Assembly (NCBI RefSeq): GCF_047308265.1 | Contig: NZ_JBKQWY010000002.1 | Span: 310,001-374,000 of the forward strand | Length of the DNA: 64,000 bases | Source of the DNA: Maricaulis sp047308265 | GTDB taxonomy: Bacteria > Pseudomonadota > Alphaproteobacteria > Caulobacterales > Maricaulaceae | Reading direction: 5' to 3' | In this document: in pieces, positions 15,318 through 23,869 of the stretch | How positions within the stretch are numbered: position 1 is the stretch's first letter | Layout: each line of letters starts with the position of its first letter | The notes under the pieces: model-generated | The model's database searches: none | What the model was told of the DNA's origin: nothing | Seen by the model: only the letters and a program-made list of their open reading frames with translations | Made by a program: the position numbers and the translations under genes

Positions 15318-15406
15318 GGTGAGCCGCAAACGGGACTAGACAGGCTGTAAGATGCCGGGTTTATTCGTGTTTCAGTTGAAATCTCCGAGCAAGGGTGGGT
15401 TACCCC

Positions 15407-15955
15407 ATGGCTGAGCAGAGCGCCGATAGCGAACCGTCGATGGAAGAAATCCTGTCCTCGATCCGTCGGATCATCAATGAGGACGAGGATGAAGCTCCGG
15501 CGGAGGCCGCGGCTGACGAAGACCTGGGCCAGGATGCTGTCGACAACATGTTCGACGAGCCGGCCGAGCCGGAACCTGCGCCTGAACCCGCGGATGATGT
15601 TCTCGAACTGACCGAGAAAGTCGATGAAGACGAAGGCATTTCCGTCGCCGATGATCTGATGATCCTGGATCGCGAAGACGAGGAAGCGGAGCCTGAGCCG
15701 GAGCCGATGGCGGCATTCGAAGAGGAAATCACCGAAGGCATCATGTCCGATGGTGCTGCGACAGCGGCGATGGGCTCGTTCCACCAGCTCGCTGATACGA
15801 TCCGGATTTCCGAAGAGGAAGGCCGGACGCTGGAAGGTGTCGTGCGCGCTCTGTTGCGTCCGATGCTCAAGGAATGGCTCGACGCCAACCTGCCGGGCAT
15901 TGTGGACGAGAAGGTTCAGGCTGAGATCGACCGGGTGGCCCGTCGTCGTCGCTGA
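15407..15955 (+). CDS. popZ: Polar organizing protein PopZ homologue (DUF2497)
   Basis: 182 aa. The N-terminal helix SMEEILSSIRRIINEDEDE, a long acidic, Pro/Glu-rich disordered linker (about residues 25-105) and the C-terminal oligomerisation helices EGRTLEGVVRALLRPMLKEWLDANLPGIVDEKVQAEI match Caulobacter PopZ in order and length. PopZ forms a condensate at the cell pole that anchors the ParB-origin complex and recruits cell-cycle kinases. Its place between tolC and valS is the conserved one. AGGGTGG precedes the ATG. Confidence 0.9.
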   Translation: MAEQSADSEPSMEEILSSIRRIINEDEDEAPAEAAADEDLGQDAVDNMFDEPAEPEPAPEPADDVLELTEKVDEDEGISVADDLMILDREDEEAEPEPEPMAAFEEEITEGIMSDGAATAAMGSFHQLADTIRISEEEGRTLEGVVRALLRPMLKEWLDANLPGIVDEKVQAEIDRVARRRR

Positions 15956-15977
15956 TATCTTCGATCAACACGTATGG

Positions 15978-16012
15978 AAAAGGCCGCTTGGATTTATCGA
16001 GGCGGCCTTTTT
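15978..16012. terminator. Bidirectional terminator after popZ
   Basis: AAAAGGCCGC pairs with GCGGCCTTTT around a 14-base loop, giving T-runs on both strands. It serves popZ from the left and the SnoaL-like gene from the right. Confidence 0.85.
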
Positions 16013-16068
16013 CGTGTCTCGTATGTGGCGAGTACAGCCAGAAAAGCCAGATCAGCCGTGTCACCCGA

Positions 16069-16530
16069 TCAATAGGTGAAGACCATGCGGGAGATTTTCC
16101 AGTCGCCGCTGTCATCCTGTTCGAACACGTTCAGGAAATAGCCGGCCTGATCGAAACTACCACTACCGTCTTTCATGGTGACATGACCGGCGAACCGTCC
16201 TCGAACCAGGCCAATGGCGCCTTCAATCCGGGCCTCGGAAATCTCGACCTGTCCCGTACAGTCGTGATTGACCATGGCATAATTCTGGGTCTGCCAGGTC
16301 CGGATGGCCTCAATGCCATCCAAAGGGGCCCGTCCGGGCATGATCAGGATCGCCTCATCATCGAAGAGGGCCAGCTTGGCCTCGATGTCCTGAGCTAGAT
16401 CGGCCTCACACCATCCATCTGACGATAAAGTCGCCAGATCAGTGGCGGTCACGGTGCTGTCAGCCAAAGCGGGACCTGCGGTCGAGGCCAGGCTGGCGAG
16501 TGAAACGGACAGGGCGGTTAAAACTTTCAT
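16069..16530 (-). CDS. Exported SnoaL/DUF4440-like protein
   Basis: 153 aa from the ATG at 16530, where a signal peptide begins (MKVLTALSVSLASLAST ... ALA). The frame is open to 16755 but without a better start. The mature part follows the NTF2-like fold: DIEAKLALFDDEAILIMPGRAPLDGIEAIRTWQ, a central strand block and the terminal GYFLNVFEQDDSGDWKISRMVF. Such proteins bind small ligands or act as cyclases or isomerases, and no specific role can be given. With the divergent DUF2306 gene it interrupts the usual popZ-valS adjacency. Confidence 0.7.
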   Translation of the reverse strand: MKVLTALSVSLASLASTAGPALADSTVTATDLATLSSDGWCEADLAQDIEAKLALFDDEAILIMPGRAPLDGIEAIRTWQTQNYAMVNHDCTGQVEISEARIEGAIGLVRGRFAGHVTMKDGSGSFDQAGYFLNVFEQDDSGDWKISRMVFTY

Positions 16531-16698
16531 GTGGAACTCCGTATGTTGACGCGAGCGTAAACACGGCAGCCAGGGCCAGTAAACCGGTGTCGGACGAATA
16601 AGACTTATCAAGGGGGGGAATGATTCCAACGCGATACCATTGACGAAAGCGCTTTGTAATTTAAAGTGAAGTGTACCGGTTTTGAAAGGGACATCGTT

Positions 16699-17229
16699 AT
16701 GGAGAATTTCTGGGCTCTGGACAGCTGGATCCACTCGGCCAATGGCGCCGTTCACATGGGCATGGCCCTGCTCGCCTTGCTCCTGGGCCCGCTGCTATTC
16801 CTCATTCGCAAGGGCAATCGTTTTCATCGTATCGGCGGGTATCTCTACGTGCTCGCCATGCTGACGGTGAATATCACGGCCCTGACCAGTTATGACCTGT
16901 CCGGGCGGCCCAATATCTTTCACTTTTTCGCGCTCATGAGTCTGGCGGGAGTGATCCCGGGCTATTTCGCCATTCGCGCCGCCATGCGCCGACCGAATCG
17001 CAATGCGGTGCTCGGTCATGCCAAGGCCATGTCCTATTCTTATATGGGGTTGTTTGCGGCCGGGCTGAGCCAGATAGGAACGCGTCTGGCACCCTCCCTC
17101 TTCCTGTCGCCCATTTGGCTCTATGTCTTTCTGGGAAGCGTTGTTTTTATCGGTTTTCTGATCACGGCGTGGATGGTGAAAGCCACAGAAGAGGGGCTGG
17201 GGCGGCGCTATTCTCCGGCGGCACGCTGA
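16699..17229 (+). CDS. DUF2306 integral membrane protein
   Basis: 176 aa from the ATG at 16699 (AAAGGGAC upstream). At least four membrane helices are visible. The pattern HMGMALLALLLGPLLFLIRKGNRFHRIGGYLYVLAM, with HRIGGYLYV and later GHAKAMSYSYMGLFAAG, is typical of the DUF2306 family, whose conserved histidines may bind haem or a metal. Function is unknown. It starts 168 bp from the divergent SnoaL-like gene. Confidence 0.75.
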   Translation: MENFWALDSWIHSANGAVHMGMALLALLLGPLLFLIRKGNRFHRIGGYLYVLAMLTVNITALTSYDLSGRPNIFHFFALMSLAGVIPGYFAIRAAMRRPNRNAVLGHAKAMSYSYMGLFAAGLSQIGTRLAPSLFLSPIWLYVFLGSVVFIGFLITAWMVKATEEGLGRRYSPAAR

Positions 17230-17249
17230 GACTTGCACACCCCATGCGC

Positions 17250-17282
17250 AAAAGGCCATCGACGGACGCGAAAAGGGCCTTT
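17250..17282 (+). terminator. Hairpin in the valS leader
   Basis: AAAGGCC (17251-17257) can pair with GGCCTTT (17276-17282), leaving an 18-base loop, just 16 bases before the valS ATG. It may terminate the DUF2306 transcript or be a leader structure. The T-run is short. Confidence 0.35.
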
Positions 17283-17297
17283 ATTCATGCGCCTATT

Positions 17298-20153
17298 ATG
17301 ATGGAAAAAACCTTCAATCCTGCCGAAGCCGAAGCCCGCATTTATGAGGGCTGGGAAACATCCGGGGCGTTCAAGCCGAAGGATGACCCGAACGCGAAAC
17401 CTTTTTGCATTGTGATCCCGCCGCCCAATGTGACCGGGCGTCTGCATATCGGTCACGCGTTGAACAATACGCTGCAGGACGTGCTCTCGCGCTACAAGCG
17501 CATGCTGGGTGACAGCGTGCTCTGGCAGCCGGGTACCGACCATGCCGGTATCGCCACGCAAATGGTGGTCGAGCGTCAGCTGGCAGCCAATCAGGAGCCG
17601 GGCCGCCGGGAGCTGGGTCGCGATGCGTTTCTCGACCGGGTCTGGGAATGGAAAGAGGAAAGCGGCGGTCAGATCATGACCCAGCTGCGCCGTCTGGGTG
17701 CCAGCTGTGACTGGTCGCGCGAGCGCTTCACCATGGGGGAGCGCGGCGCCGAGAATGACCAGATGCAGGCCGCTGTGATGAAAGTCTTCGTCGAGCTCTA
17801 CAAACAGGGCTTGATGTATCGCGGCAAACGTCTGGTGAACTGGGATCCCAAGTTCGAGACGGCGATTTCCGACCTCGAGGTCGAGAATATCGAAGTCGAC
17901 GGCCATATGTGGCACTTCAAATATCCGCTCGCCGACGGCAAGACTTATACCTATGTCGAGAAGGATGAAGATGGGACTATCACGCTCTCCGAGGAGCGCG
18001 ACTATATCTCCATCGCCACAACCCGCCCGGAAACCATGCTGGGTGATGGTGCCGTCGCCGTGCACCCCGATGATGAACGGTATGCGCCGATCGTCGGTGC
18101 GCTGTGTGAGATCCCGGTCGGGCCGAAAGAACATCGCCGCCTGATCCCGATCATCACGGACGAATATCCCGATCCGGAATTTGGTTCCGGTGCGGTCAAG
18201 ATCACCGGCGCGCATGACTTCAACGATTATGAAGTCGCCAAGCGTAATAATATCCCGCTCTATCGCCTGATGGACACCCAGGCCGCCATGCGTGCCGACG
18301 GTGCGCCGTATGACGAGTGTGCCGAACAGGCCCAGGCGATCGCCAAAGGTGCGGACGTGCCGTCTGAAGCCGAGGTGGATGCGATCAATCTCGTGCCGGA
18401 AGACTATCGCGGGCTCGACCGGTTCGAGGCACGCGAAAAAATCATCGCGGATATCTCTGCGGAAGGTCTGGCGGTGATGATCACGCCAGAGGCGAAAGAG
18501 GACGGCGAAGAACCGCCTCAGCCCATCCCCTTCGTCGAGAAAAAGAAAATCCAGCAGCCCTTCGGTGACCGCTCCAATGTTGTCATCGAGCCCATGCTGA
18601 CGGACCAATGGTTCGCCAATGCGGGTGAGCTGGCCAAGGAGGCCATTGCGGCCGTCGAAGATGGCCGGACCACCTTCCATCCGAAAAACTGGGAAAAGAC
18701 CTATTTCGAATGGATGCGCAACATCCAGCCCTGGTGTGTCTCGCGCCAGCTCTGGTGGGGGCACCAGATCCCGGCCTGGTATGATGCGGATGGGGGTGTT
18801 TACGTTGCCGAGACCGAAGCAGAGGCTCAGGCTCAAGCGGGCGGGAAGGCGCTGACACGCGATCCTGACGTGCTCGACACCTGGTTCTCCTCCGCCCTGT
18901 GGCCGTTCTCGACCCTGGGCTGGCCAGACGAGACGCCGGAAGTCGATCGGTTCTACCCCAATACCGTCCTGATCACGGCGTTTGACATCATCTTCTTCTG
19001 GGTGGCCCGGATGATGATGCAGGGCCTGCATTTCATGGACGAAGTGCCCTTCAAGGATGTCTATATCCACGCGCTGGTGCGCGACGAGAAGGGCCAGAAA
19101 ATGTCCAAGTCCAAGGGCAATGTGATTGACCCACTGGAGCTTGTCGATGAATACGGGGCCGATGCCGTGCGCTTCACGCTGGCGGCCCAGGCCGGGCAGG
19201 GGCGTGACATCCGCATGTCCAAACAGCGCGTTGAAGGCTATCGCAATTTTGGCACCAAGCTGTGGAATGCCGCGCGCTTTTGCGAGATGAATGAATGCGC
19301 CGTGCCGGCCGGTTTCGATCCCAGATCCGTCACCCAGACGGTCAATCAGTGGATCCTGGCGGAGGCCGAAGCCACGGTGGCGGCGGTCAATAAGGGGCTC
19401 GACGAGTACCGGTTCAACGAAGCAGCGGCGGCCGCCTATCGTTTTACCTGGAATATCTTCTGCGACTGGCATCTGGAATTCGCCAAACCCCTCCTTCAGG
19501 GTGAGGACGAGAACGCCAAGGCCGAATGTCGTGCAACAACGGCTTATGTGCTCGATATCGCGCTGAAAATCCTCCACCCCTTCATGCCGTTTGTGACCGA
19601 GGAATTGTGGAACCAGACGGCGGACCGCGAGACCGCATTGATCACAGCGGCCTGGCCCGATCTGGACGGGTTTGCCAATGAGGCCGCGGCGTCCGAGATG
19701 AGCTGGCTGATCGATCTGGTCACGGATGTGCGTCGACTGCGTGCCGAGATGAATATCCCGGCCGGAGCCCAGCTGCAGGCTGTGGCTGTGGGCGCGGATG
19801 AAGCGATGGTGGCCTGTCTCAAGCGCAATGAGGCCTTGATCAAGCGCATGGCCCGCCTGGCGGATATCGCGCTGGGCGATGCTGTTCCCCCGGCCTCGGC
19901 CCAGTGTGTGGTGGGCGGGGTCACGATTGCGCTGCCACTGGAAGGCGTGATTGATTTTGACGCCGAGCGCGAGCGGCTGACCAAGGAGCTGAAAAAGCTG
20001 GATGGTGAGATCACCCGCCTGGACAAGAAGCTGGGCAATGAACGCTTTGTCGCCAACGCACCGGAAGCCGTGGTGGCCGAACAGCGTGAGAAGCTGAGTG
20101 AATACAGCGCCCAGAAGGAGAAGGTCGCGGAGGCCTTGTCGCGCCTGGGCTAG
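17298..20153 (+). CDS. valS: Valyl-tRNA synthetase
   Basis: 951 aa, class I synthetase that charges tRNA-Val and edits misactivated threonine. HIGH is present in TGRLHIGHALNNT (about residue 52) and KMSKSKGN at about residue 601. The C-terminal coiled coil (ERERLTKELKKLDGEITRLDKKL) is the tRNA-binding arm of ValRS. The start is one of two adjacent ATGs (17298/17301); the frame is open upstream through the DUF2306 gene but with no support for use. An open frame of 998 codons on the opposite strand is a codon-bias shadow. Confidence 0.95.
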   Translation: MMEKTFNPAEAEARIYEGWETSGAFKPKDDPNAKPFCIVIPPPNVTGRLHIGHALNNTLQDVLSRYKRMLGDSVLWQPGTDHAGIATQMVVERQLAANQEPGRRELGRDAFLDRVWEWKEESGGQIMTQLRRLGASCDWSRERFTMGERGAENDQMQAAVMKVFVELYKQGLMYRGKRLVNWDPKFETAISDLEVENIEVDGHMWHFKYPLADGKTYTYVEKDEDGTITLSEERDYISIATTRPETMLGDGAVAVHPDDERYAPIVGALCEIPVGPKEHRRLIPIITDEYPDPEFGSGAVKITGAHDFNDYEVAKRNNIPLYRLMDTQAAMRADGAPYDECAEQAQAIAKGADVPSEAEVDAINLVPEDYRGLDRFEAREKIIADISAEGLAVMITPEAKEDGEEPPQPIPFVEKKKIQQPFGDRSNVVIEPMLTDQWFANAGELAKEAIAAVEDGRTTFHPKNWEKTYFEWMRNIQPWCVSRQLWWGHQIPAWYDADGGVYVAETEAEAQAQAGGKALTRDPDVLDTWFSSALWPFSTLGWPDETPEVDRFYPNTVLITAFDIIFFWVARMMMQGLHFMDEVPFKDVYIHALVRDEKGQKMSKSKGNVIDPLELVDEYGADAVRFTLAAQAGQGRDIRMSKQRVEGYRNFGTKLWNAARFCEMNECAVPAGFDPRSVTQTVNQWILAEAEATVAAVNKGLDEYRFNEAAAAAYRFTWNIFCDWHLEFAKPLLQGEDENAKAECRATTAYVLDIALKILHPFMPFVTEELWNQTADRETALITAAWPDLDGFANEAAASEMSWLIDLVTDVRRLRAEMNIPAGAQLQAVAVGADEAMVACLKRNEALIKRMARLADIALGDAVPPASAQCVVGGVTIALPLEGVIDFDAERERLTKELKKLDGEITRLDKKLGNERFVANAPEAVVAEQREKLSEYSAQKEKVAEALSRLG

Positions 20154-20166
20154 AAAGGACCTCGCC

Positions 20167-21147
20167 ATGAGCACGGATCCCTTTGACCAGATCTGGTCGG
20201 ACACGCTGGAACCCCGCCTGTTGTCGCTGGAAAGCGAGCGTCAGGCCGCGGTGCGGGTCTTGTGGATCCGTATTGTGGCGCTGGGCCTGCTCGGGCTTTT
20301 GGTGACGGCGATTTTCCTCATCTTCGGAGCCGTGGATTTTCCCTGGTTCCTGCCGCCAGGTATCGCGATCGCCATTGGTGCGGGCTGGGGCATGGTGCCT
20401 CTGACCACGCTGCGCAAGCGAGTGAAGAGCGAGATCAACACGACGGTCACCGACGTGTTTGGACTGAGCTATAGCGTCACCAGCCATGCGCCGGGGTTCA
20501 ATACATTCGAAACGCTGGGCCTGTTGCCGTATCATGACCGGTCCAGTTTCGAGGACCATATCGCCGGCCCGGTGGATGGCAGCCAGATGGAGCTCTATGA
20601 GGCGCATCTGGAAGAGCGGCGGCGGTCCAAGAACCGGACCTATTATGTCACCGTGTTTCGCGGTGTGCTGATCCGTATCCAGTTTCCGCGCAAGGTGGAA
20701 GGCACAACGGTCATCACCCGGGACCGGGGCTGGTTCAATGGTCTCACCGCGATGGGCAAGAAATGGGGCTCCAAAAAGCTTGAGCGCATCGGGCTGGTCG
20801 ATCCCACATTCGAGAAGATTTTCGAGGTCTATGGCGATGACCAGGTGCTGGCGCGCTATATGCTGACACCCTCCTTCATGGAACGTCTGATGGATCTAGA
20901 AAAAGCGCTGCATGGCAAACAGGTGCGCGCAGCTTTTCTGCCGGGCGAGGCCGGGCAGGGGGGGGAGCTGATCCTGGCCGCCGAAACGGGCAATCAGTTC
21001 GAGGTCGGCAGCATGTTCCAGCCGCTCGCCAGCAAGACCCGTGTGGAAACGGTTGTACGCGAACTGGCGGCCCTGCGCCGGGTCATCGCATTTCTGATCA
21101 AACCGGCCAGCGAGAGCGGCGAGTTTGCCGATCGCGGCGAGCGCTAG
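20167..21147 (+). CDS. DUF3137 membrane protein
   Basis: 326 aa from the ATG at 20167, with AAAGGAC upstream and 13 bases after valS. Two hydrophobic helices (about residues 34-55 and 58-75) are followed by a large soluble domain containing YEAHLEERRRSKNRTYYVTVFRGVLIRIQFPRK, which matches DUF3137. Function is unknown. It probably shares the valS transcript. Its TAG overlaps the stop of the convergent DUF2145 gene. Confidence 0.75.
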   Translation: MSTDPFDQIWSDTLEPRLLSLESERQAAVRVLWIRIVALGLLGLLVTAIFLIFGAVDFPWFLPPGIAIAIGAGWGMVPLTTLRKRVKSEINTTVTDVFGLSYSVTSHAPGFNTFETLGLLPYHDRSSFEDHIAGPVDGSQMELYEAHLEERRRSKNRTYYVTVFRGVLIRIQFPRKVEGTTVITRDRGWFNGLTAMGKKWGSKKLERIGLVDPTFEKIFEVYGDDQVLARYMLTPSFMERLMDLEKALHGKQVRAAFLPGEAGQGGELILAAETGNQFEVGSMFQPLASKTRVETVVRELAALRRVIAFLIKPASESGEFADRGER

Positions 21148-22094
21148 CCCTCTCCCGGGCGCACACTGGTATAGGATCGTTCCGGGGTCGGGGTCGGCGC
21201 CTGGGTCGCCGGAGCATCGCTTGGCAGAACGGGCGGCGGTGTCACCGGTTCGGGCGGATACATGAATTCCGCACGGATTTCGTAGACCTCGGAGGCCAGA
21301 CCGTATTGCGTCATGAACTCGCCCATTGAGGCGAAGGTGGCCGTGCGGATTGGACCCTCATGATCTTCCAGTCGGATGCGTTCATCCGCGGTGGGGGCGA
21401 ACATGCGCTGAAAGATCGAGATCTTGAGCGGTGAGGGCTCGAAATAGGCCTCCAGATTGGCCTTGATCTGCGGCAGGCTGTGGGTCTGCCAGGTCGCCCC
21501 GGCGATCACGTCGAGCATGAATTCATTGCAGTTCTGGTAGAGCGGATCGAGCGGGTTGGAGACGAGAGAATAATCGTCGCGGTGCAGGGCCTCGTACCGG
21601 CCATCCTGCATCATTTCGATCAGGCGTCTTTGCATCTCGGGTGAGGGGATGATGACCCCGACCTCGCCAATGACATCGCCGTTGACGAAGTCCACCGGCC
21701 AGTCCTGGTGCAGATAGGACCGGCGGCGATCTTCAGCGCCGTGATAAAGATTGTGGACGGAATACCCTTGGTGGGTCTGACCATCTGCCCCCTGGATCGT
21801 GGAATAGACCCAGAAAGCACCATGGGTGTAGCGGACACCGCCTGGCAGTTCCTCTCGCGCGCGGCCACTGCGGAACACAATCGCGATGCGGGCTTCACGC
21901 CGGGCGAGATCCCGTTCGATCTGTTTGGCGAAATCCGCCACGTCCTCGATGGCGTGAGTGGGTTGGCCGCGTGGCTGGGAGGCGTCGCCACCGGCATGCG
22001 CATCCGGGCTGGCAACCGACAGGGTGAGGGCCAGGCTGAGGGCCATAAGGCTGCGGGCCGCGGTTTTGACGTGCGGTTGGCTTGAGCCTGACAT
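21144..22094 (-). CDS. Exported DUF2145 protein, putative cysteine hydrolase (active-type)
   Basis: 316 aa from the ATG at 22094 (GGAGGGGGAA upstream). A signal peptide (LMALSLALTLSVASPDAHA) precedes a domain with ARIAIVFRSGR, a conserved His in RYTHGAFWVY and a Cys in YQNCNEFMLDVI. The order His then Asn-Cys-x-Glu-Phe is what one sees in permuted NlpC/P60 (LRAT/YiiX-like) thiol hydrolases, so a lipid- or peptidoglycan-directed activity is plausible but inferred. The C-terminal tail is Pro/Thr-rich. The paralogue at 22622 has Ser in place of the Cys. Confidence 0.75.
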   Translation of the reverse strand: MSGSSQPHVKTAARSLMALSLALTLSVASPDAHAGGDASQPRGQPTHAIEDVADFAKQIERDLARREARIAIVFRSGRAREELPGGVRYTHGAFWVYSTIQGADGQTHQGYSVHNLYHGAEDRRRSYLHQDWPVDFVNGDVIGEVGVIIPSPEMQRRLIEMMQDGRYEALHRDDYSLVSNPLDPLYQNCNEFMLDVIAGATWQTHSLPQIKANLEAYFEPSPLKISIFQRMFAPTADERIRLEDHEGPIRTATFASMGEFMTQYGLASEVYEIRAEFMYPPEPVTPPPVLPSDAPATQAPTPTPERSYTSVRPGEG

Positions 22095-22138
22095 TTCCCC
22101 CTCCCTTGCCCTTCCTGTCGGGATCACCAGTCAGACCG

Positions 22139-22519
22139 CTAGGGGTTTGCCGGTGTCACATAGGGTACGTTCGGCGGCGGATCGGCGATGATCGTCGTCT
22201 CGCTGATCTCCAATCCGTAGCCGGTTTCGAACGTGGACTGCATGATAGCTTCACTCAGATTCTCTGTCATGTCGATCAATTCCGGATCGCCGGTGACGGA
22301 TCCGGCCGTGACGCCGCCCAGCAGCACGACGGTTCCCGCCGTCACGGTCACTCCGGTCGAGGCCAGGGCCGCGCCGGTCTCCACTGAGGCAGCCACGCTG
22401 TCGCCGGATGCAGCGGCAGCGGGGGTGTGAGGGGTGGATTGAGCATAGGCGGTGCTGACCGGCAGAGCCGGAGCCAGCAGAATCGAGGTCGCCAGGGCCG
22501 TCATCTTCATCATGTCCAT
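22139..22519 (-). CDS. Small exported protein of unknown function
   Basis: 126 aa with AAGGAGAC before the ATG at 22519. A signal peptide ends near STAYAQ. The mature chain is Ala/Thr/Val/Gly-rich with a central hydrophobic, glycine-rich stretch (GVTVTAGTVVLLGGVTAGSVTG) that could insert in a membrane, and a proline-rich end. I recognise no family. It lies between the two DUF2145 genes on the same strand, 44 bp before the downstream one, so the three are likely one operon. Confidence 0.6.
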   Translation of the reverse strand: MDMMKMTALATSILLAPALPVSTAYAQSTPHTPAAAASGDSVAASVETGAALASTGVTVTAGTVVLLGGVTAGSVTGDPELIDMTENLSEAIMQSTFETGYGLEISETTIIADPPPNVPYVTPANP

Positions 22520-22621
22520 AGCCTGTCTCCTTGGGGCTGAAACAGGTGTGTTTGTGGACGTGAACGAAATTCAGCCAAGTATTATTTCGAGTAAACTCGA
22601 TTTACTAAATTTGTCAGTGGC

Positions 22622-23458
22622 TTACTGGTGGGAGGAGGCCGTCGGTACAGAGGCGCCGGCCGAAGCGATGGCAGTGGACTCCAGCTCGAATACGGCCTGG
22701 GCCAGATTGTAGACCGACATGAATTCCGACATGGACCGGAAGTCCGCCATCTGTACATCATCACCCTGATCATCCAGGCGCAGGGCCGGATTGAACAGGG
22801 GGGCTGCGAACCGGTCCCAACCGGAAAACGCCAGTTCGGTCGGATCAAAATAGGCGTTGATATTGACCTTGATCCGCTCGCGCTCGGCATCAATCTCCCA
22901 AGCGGCCGATGAGACCACGTCGAGGACGAATTCGGTGGAATTCTGCAAACGCAGATCATTGGGATTGGAAATCAGCGAGTAGTCCGGATTGTGGAGATCC
23001 TCATAGATGGGCGAGGCCATAACATCGAGGATCCGGTTTTGCATTTCGGGCAGGGGCACGATCACCCCGACACGGCCTGTGACGTCTGATCGGGCGAAGT
23101 TGAGCGGCCAGTCCTGAACCAGATAGGACTCTCCAGGGCGGTCGACCCGGTGATAGAGATTAAACACGGTATAGCCATACAGGGTCCGGCCATCTGCCGC
23201 GTCAATCGGGGTGTAGACCCAGAAGCTGGCATGGCTGTAGGGCACATGTCCCGGCAGGCTGTCGAACGCATCGTCACTACGGTACACAATCGCGACATGG
23301 GCGCCCCGATAGGCCAGCTCGTATTCGATGTATTTCGAGAAGTCGGCCGCTTCCTGCAGGGAAAAACGTGTGGCGGCCCGTCCGTCAGACAAGGCCATCG
23401 CCGGTGAAGATAATCCCACAGCAAGGGTGATCAAAAGACCGGCGAATAAGTACTTCAT
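22622..23458 (-). CDS. Exported DUF2145 protein, cysteine replaced by serine
   Basis: 278 aa, signal peptide MKYLFAGLLITLAVGLSSPAMA. It follows the other DUF2145 protein closely: EAADFSKYIEYELAYRGAHVAIVYRS, the His in PYSHASFWVY, then DWPLNFARSDVTGRVGVIVPLPEMQ. At the position of the presumed nucleophile it reads LQNSTEFVLDVV instead of YQNCNEFMLDVI. It may therefore be a non-catalytic partner or a serine variant. Its ATG overlaps the stop of the upstream small gene (ATGA, 23455-23458). Confidence 0.75.
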   Translation of the reverse strand: MKYLFAGLLITLAVGLSSPAMALSDGRAATRFSLQEAADFSKYIEYELAYRGAHVAIVYRSDDAFDSLPGHVPYSHASFWVYTPIDAADGRTLYGYTVFNLYHRVDRPGESYLVQDWPLNFARSDVTGRVGVIVPLPEMQNRILDVMASPIYEDLHNPDYSLISNPNDLRLQNSTEFVLDVVSSAAWEIDAERERIKVNINAYFDPTELAFSGWDRFAAPLFNPALRLDDQGDDVQMADFRSMSEFMSVYNLAQAVFELESTAIASAGASVPTASSHQ

Positions 23459-23745
23459 AGACCTGGACCTGAATTGTCGTCGCTGGTTTCGACGATGATT
23501 TCGTCATGAACTTCGAGGGGCGCGTTTGTCATGGGGTTTTCGCGCTGTCGGCTCTGAGCCATATCCCGGGCGCGGCGTAGATAGGTCTGGGCGCGCGTTT
23601 CAGCCGGGCTGGCTTCTTCCGTCGTTTCTTCGGTCTGGGTTTCAGTCTGACTTTGAGGCTGGGCAATCCGCTGATCTGCGGTTTGAGCCGTCGCAGCGCC
23701 TGTCAGCAGGGCCAGTGTCAGGGGGGAGATCAAGATCAGTCGCAT
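23455..23745 (-). CDS. Small exported protein, first gene of the DUF2145 cluster
   Basis: 96 aa. The signal peptide MRLILISPLTLALLTGAATA is followed by a Gln/Glu/Thr-rich low-complexity segment (about residues 28-50), then a helical piece TRAQTYLRRARDMAQSRQRENP and an acidic end. No known family. The four-base overlap with the DUF2145 gene downstream points to coupled translation and a shared role. The 124 bp upstream (23746-23869) is AT-rich, with GTTAACATAACCATAACAC, and probably holds the operon promoter. Confidence 0.6.
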   Translation of the reverse strand: MRLILISPLTLALLTGAATAQTADQRIAQPQSQTETQTEETTEEASPAETRAQTYLRRARDMAQSRQRENPMTNAPLEVHDEIIVETSDDNSGPGL

Positions 23746-23869
23746 GGTTTCAATCCGCTACCTGTGTATAGGGTTAACATAACCATAACACAAAAGTCAG
23801 GTGAACCTTTACTGAACCTGTCGTGAGTGGTGGATGCGTGTACTCACAACCTGACAGATGAGCTCGTCC

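Noticed and set aside
17208..20204. Open frame of 998 codons on the minus strand opposite valS
   Set aside because: It mirrors valS codon by codon, as high-GC genes often do on the opposite strand. It has no ribosome site or recognisable domain, while valS is complete.
22587..22600. TCGAGTAAACTCGA palindrome before the small secreted gene
   Set aside because: Six-base arms in an AT-rich intergenic stretch inside a likely operon, with no T-run and no second copy; chance cannot be excluded.
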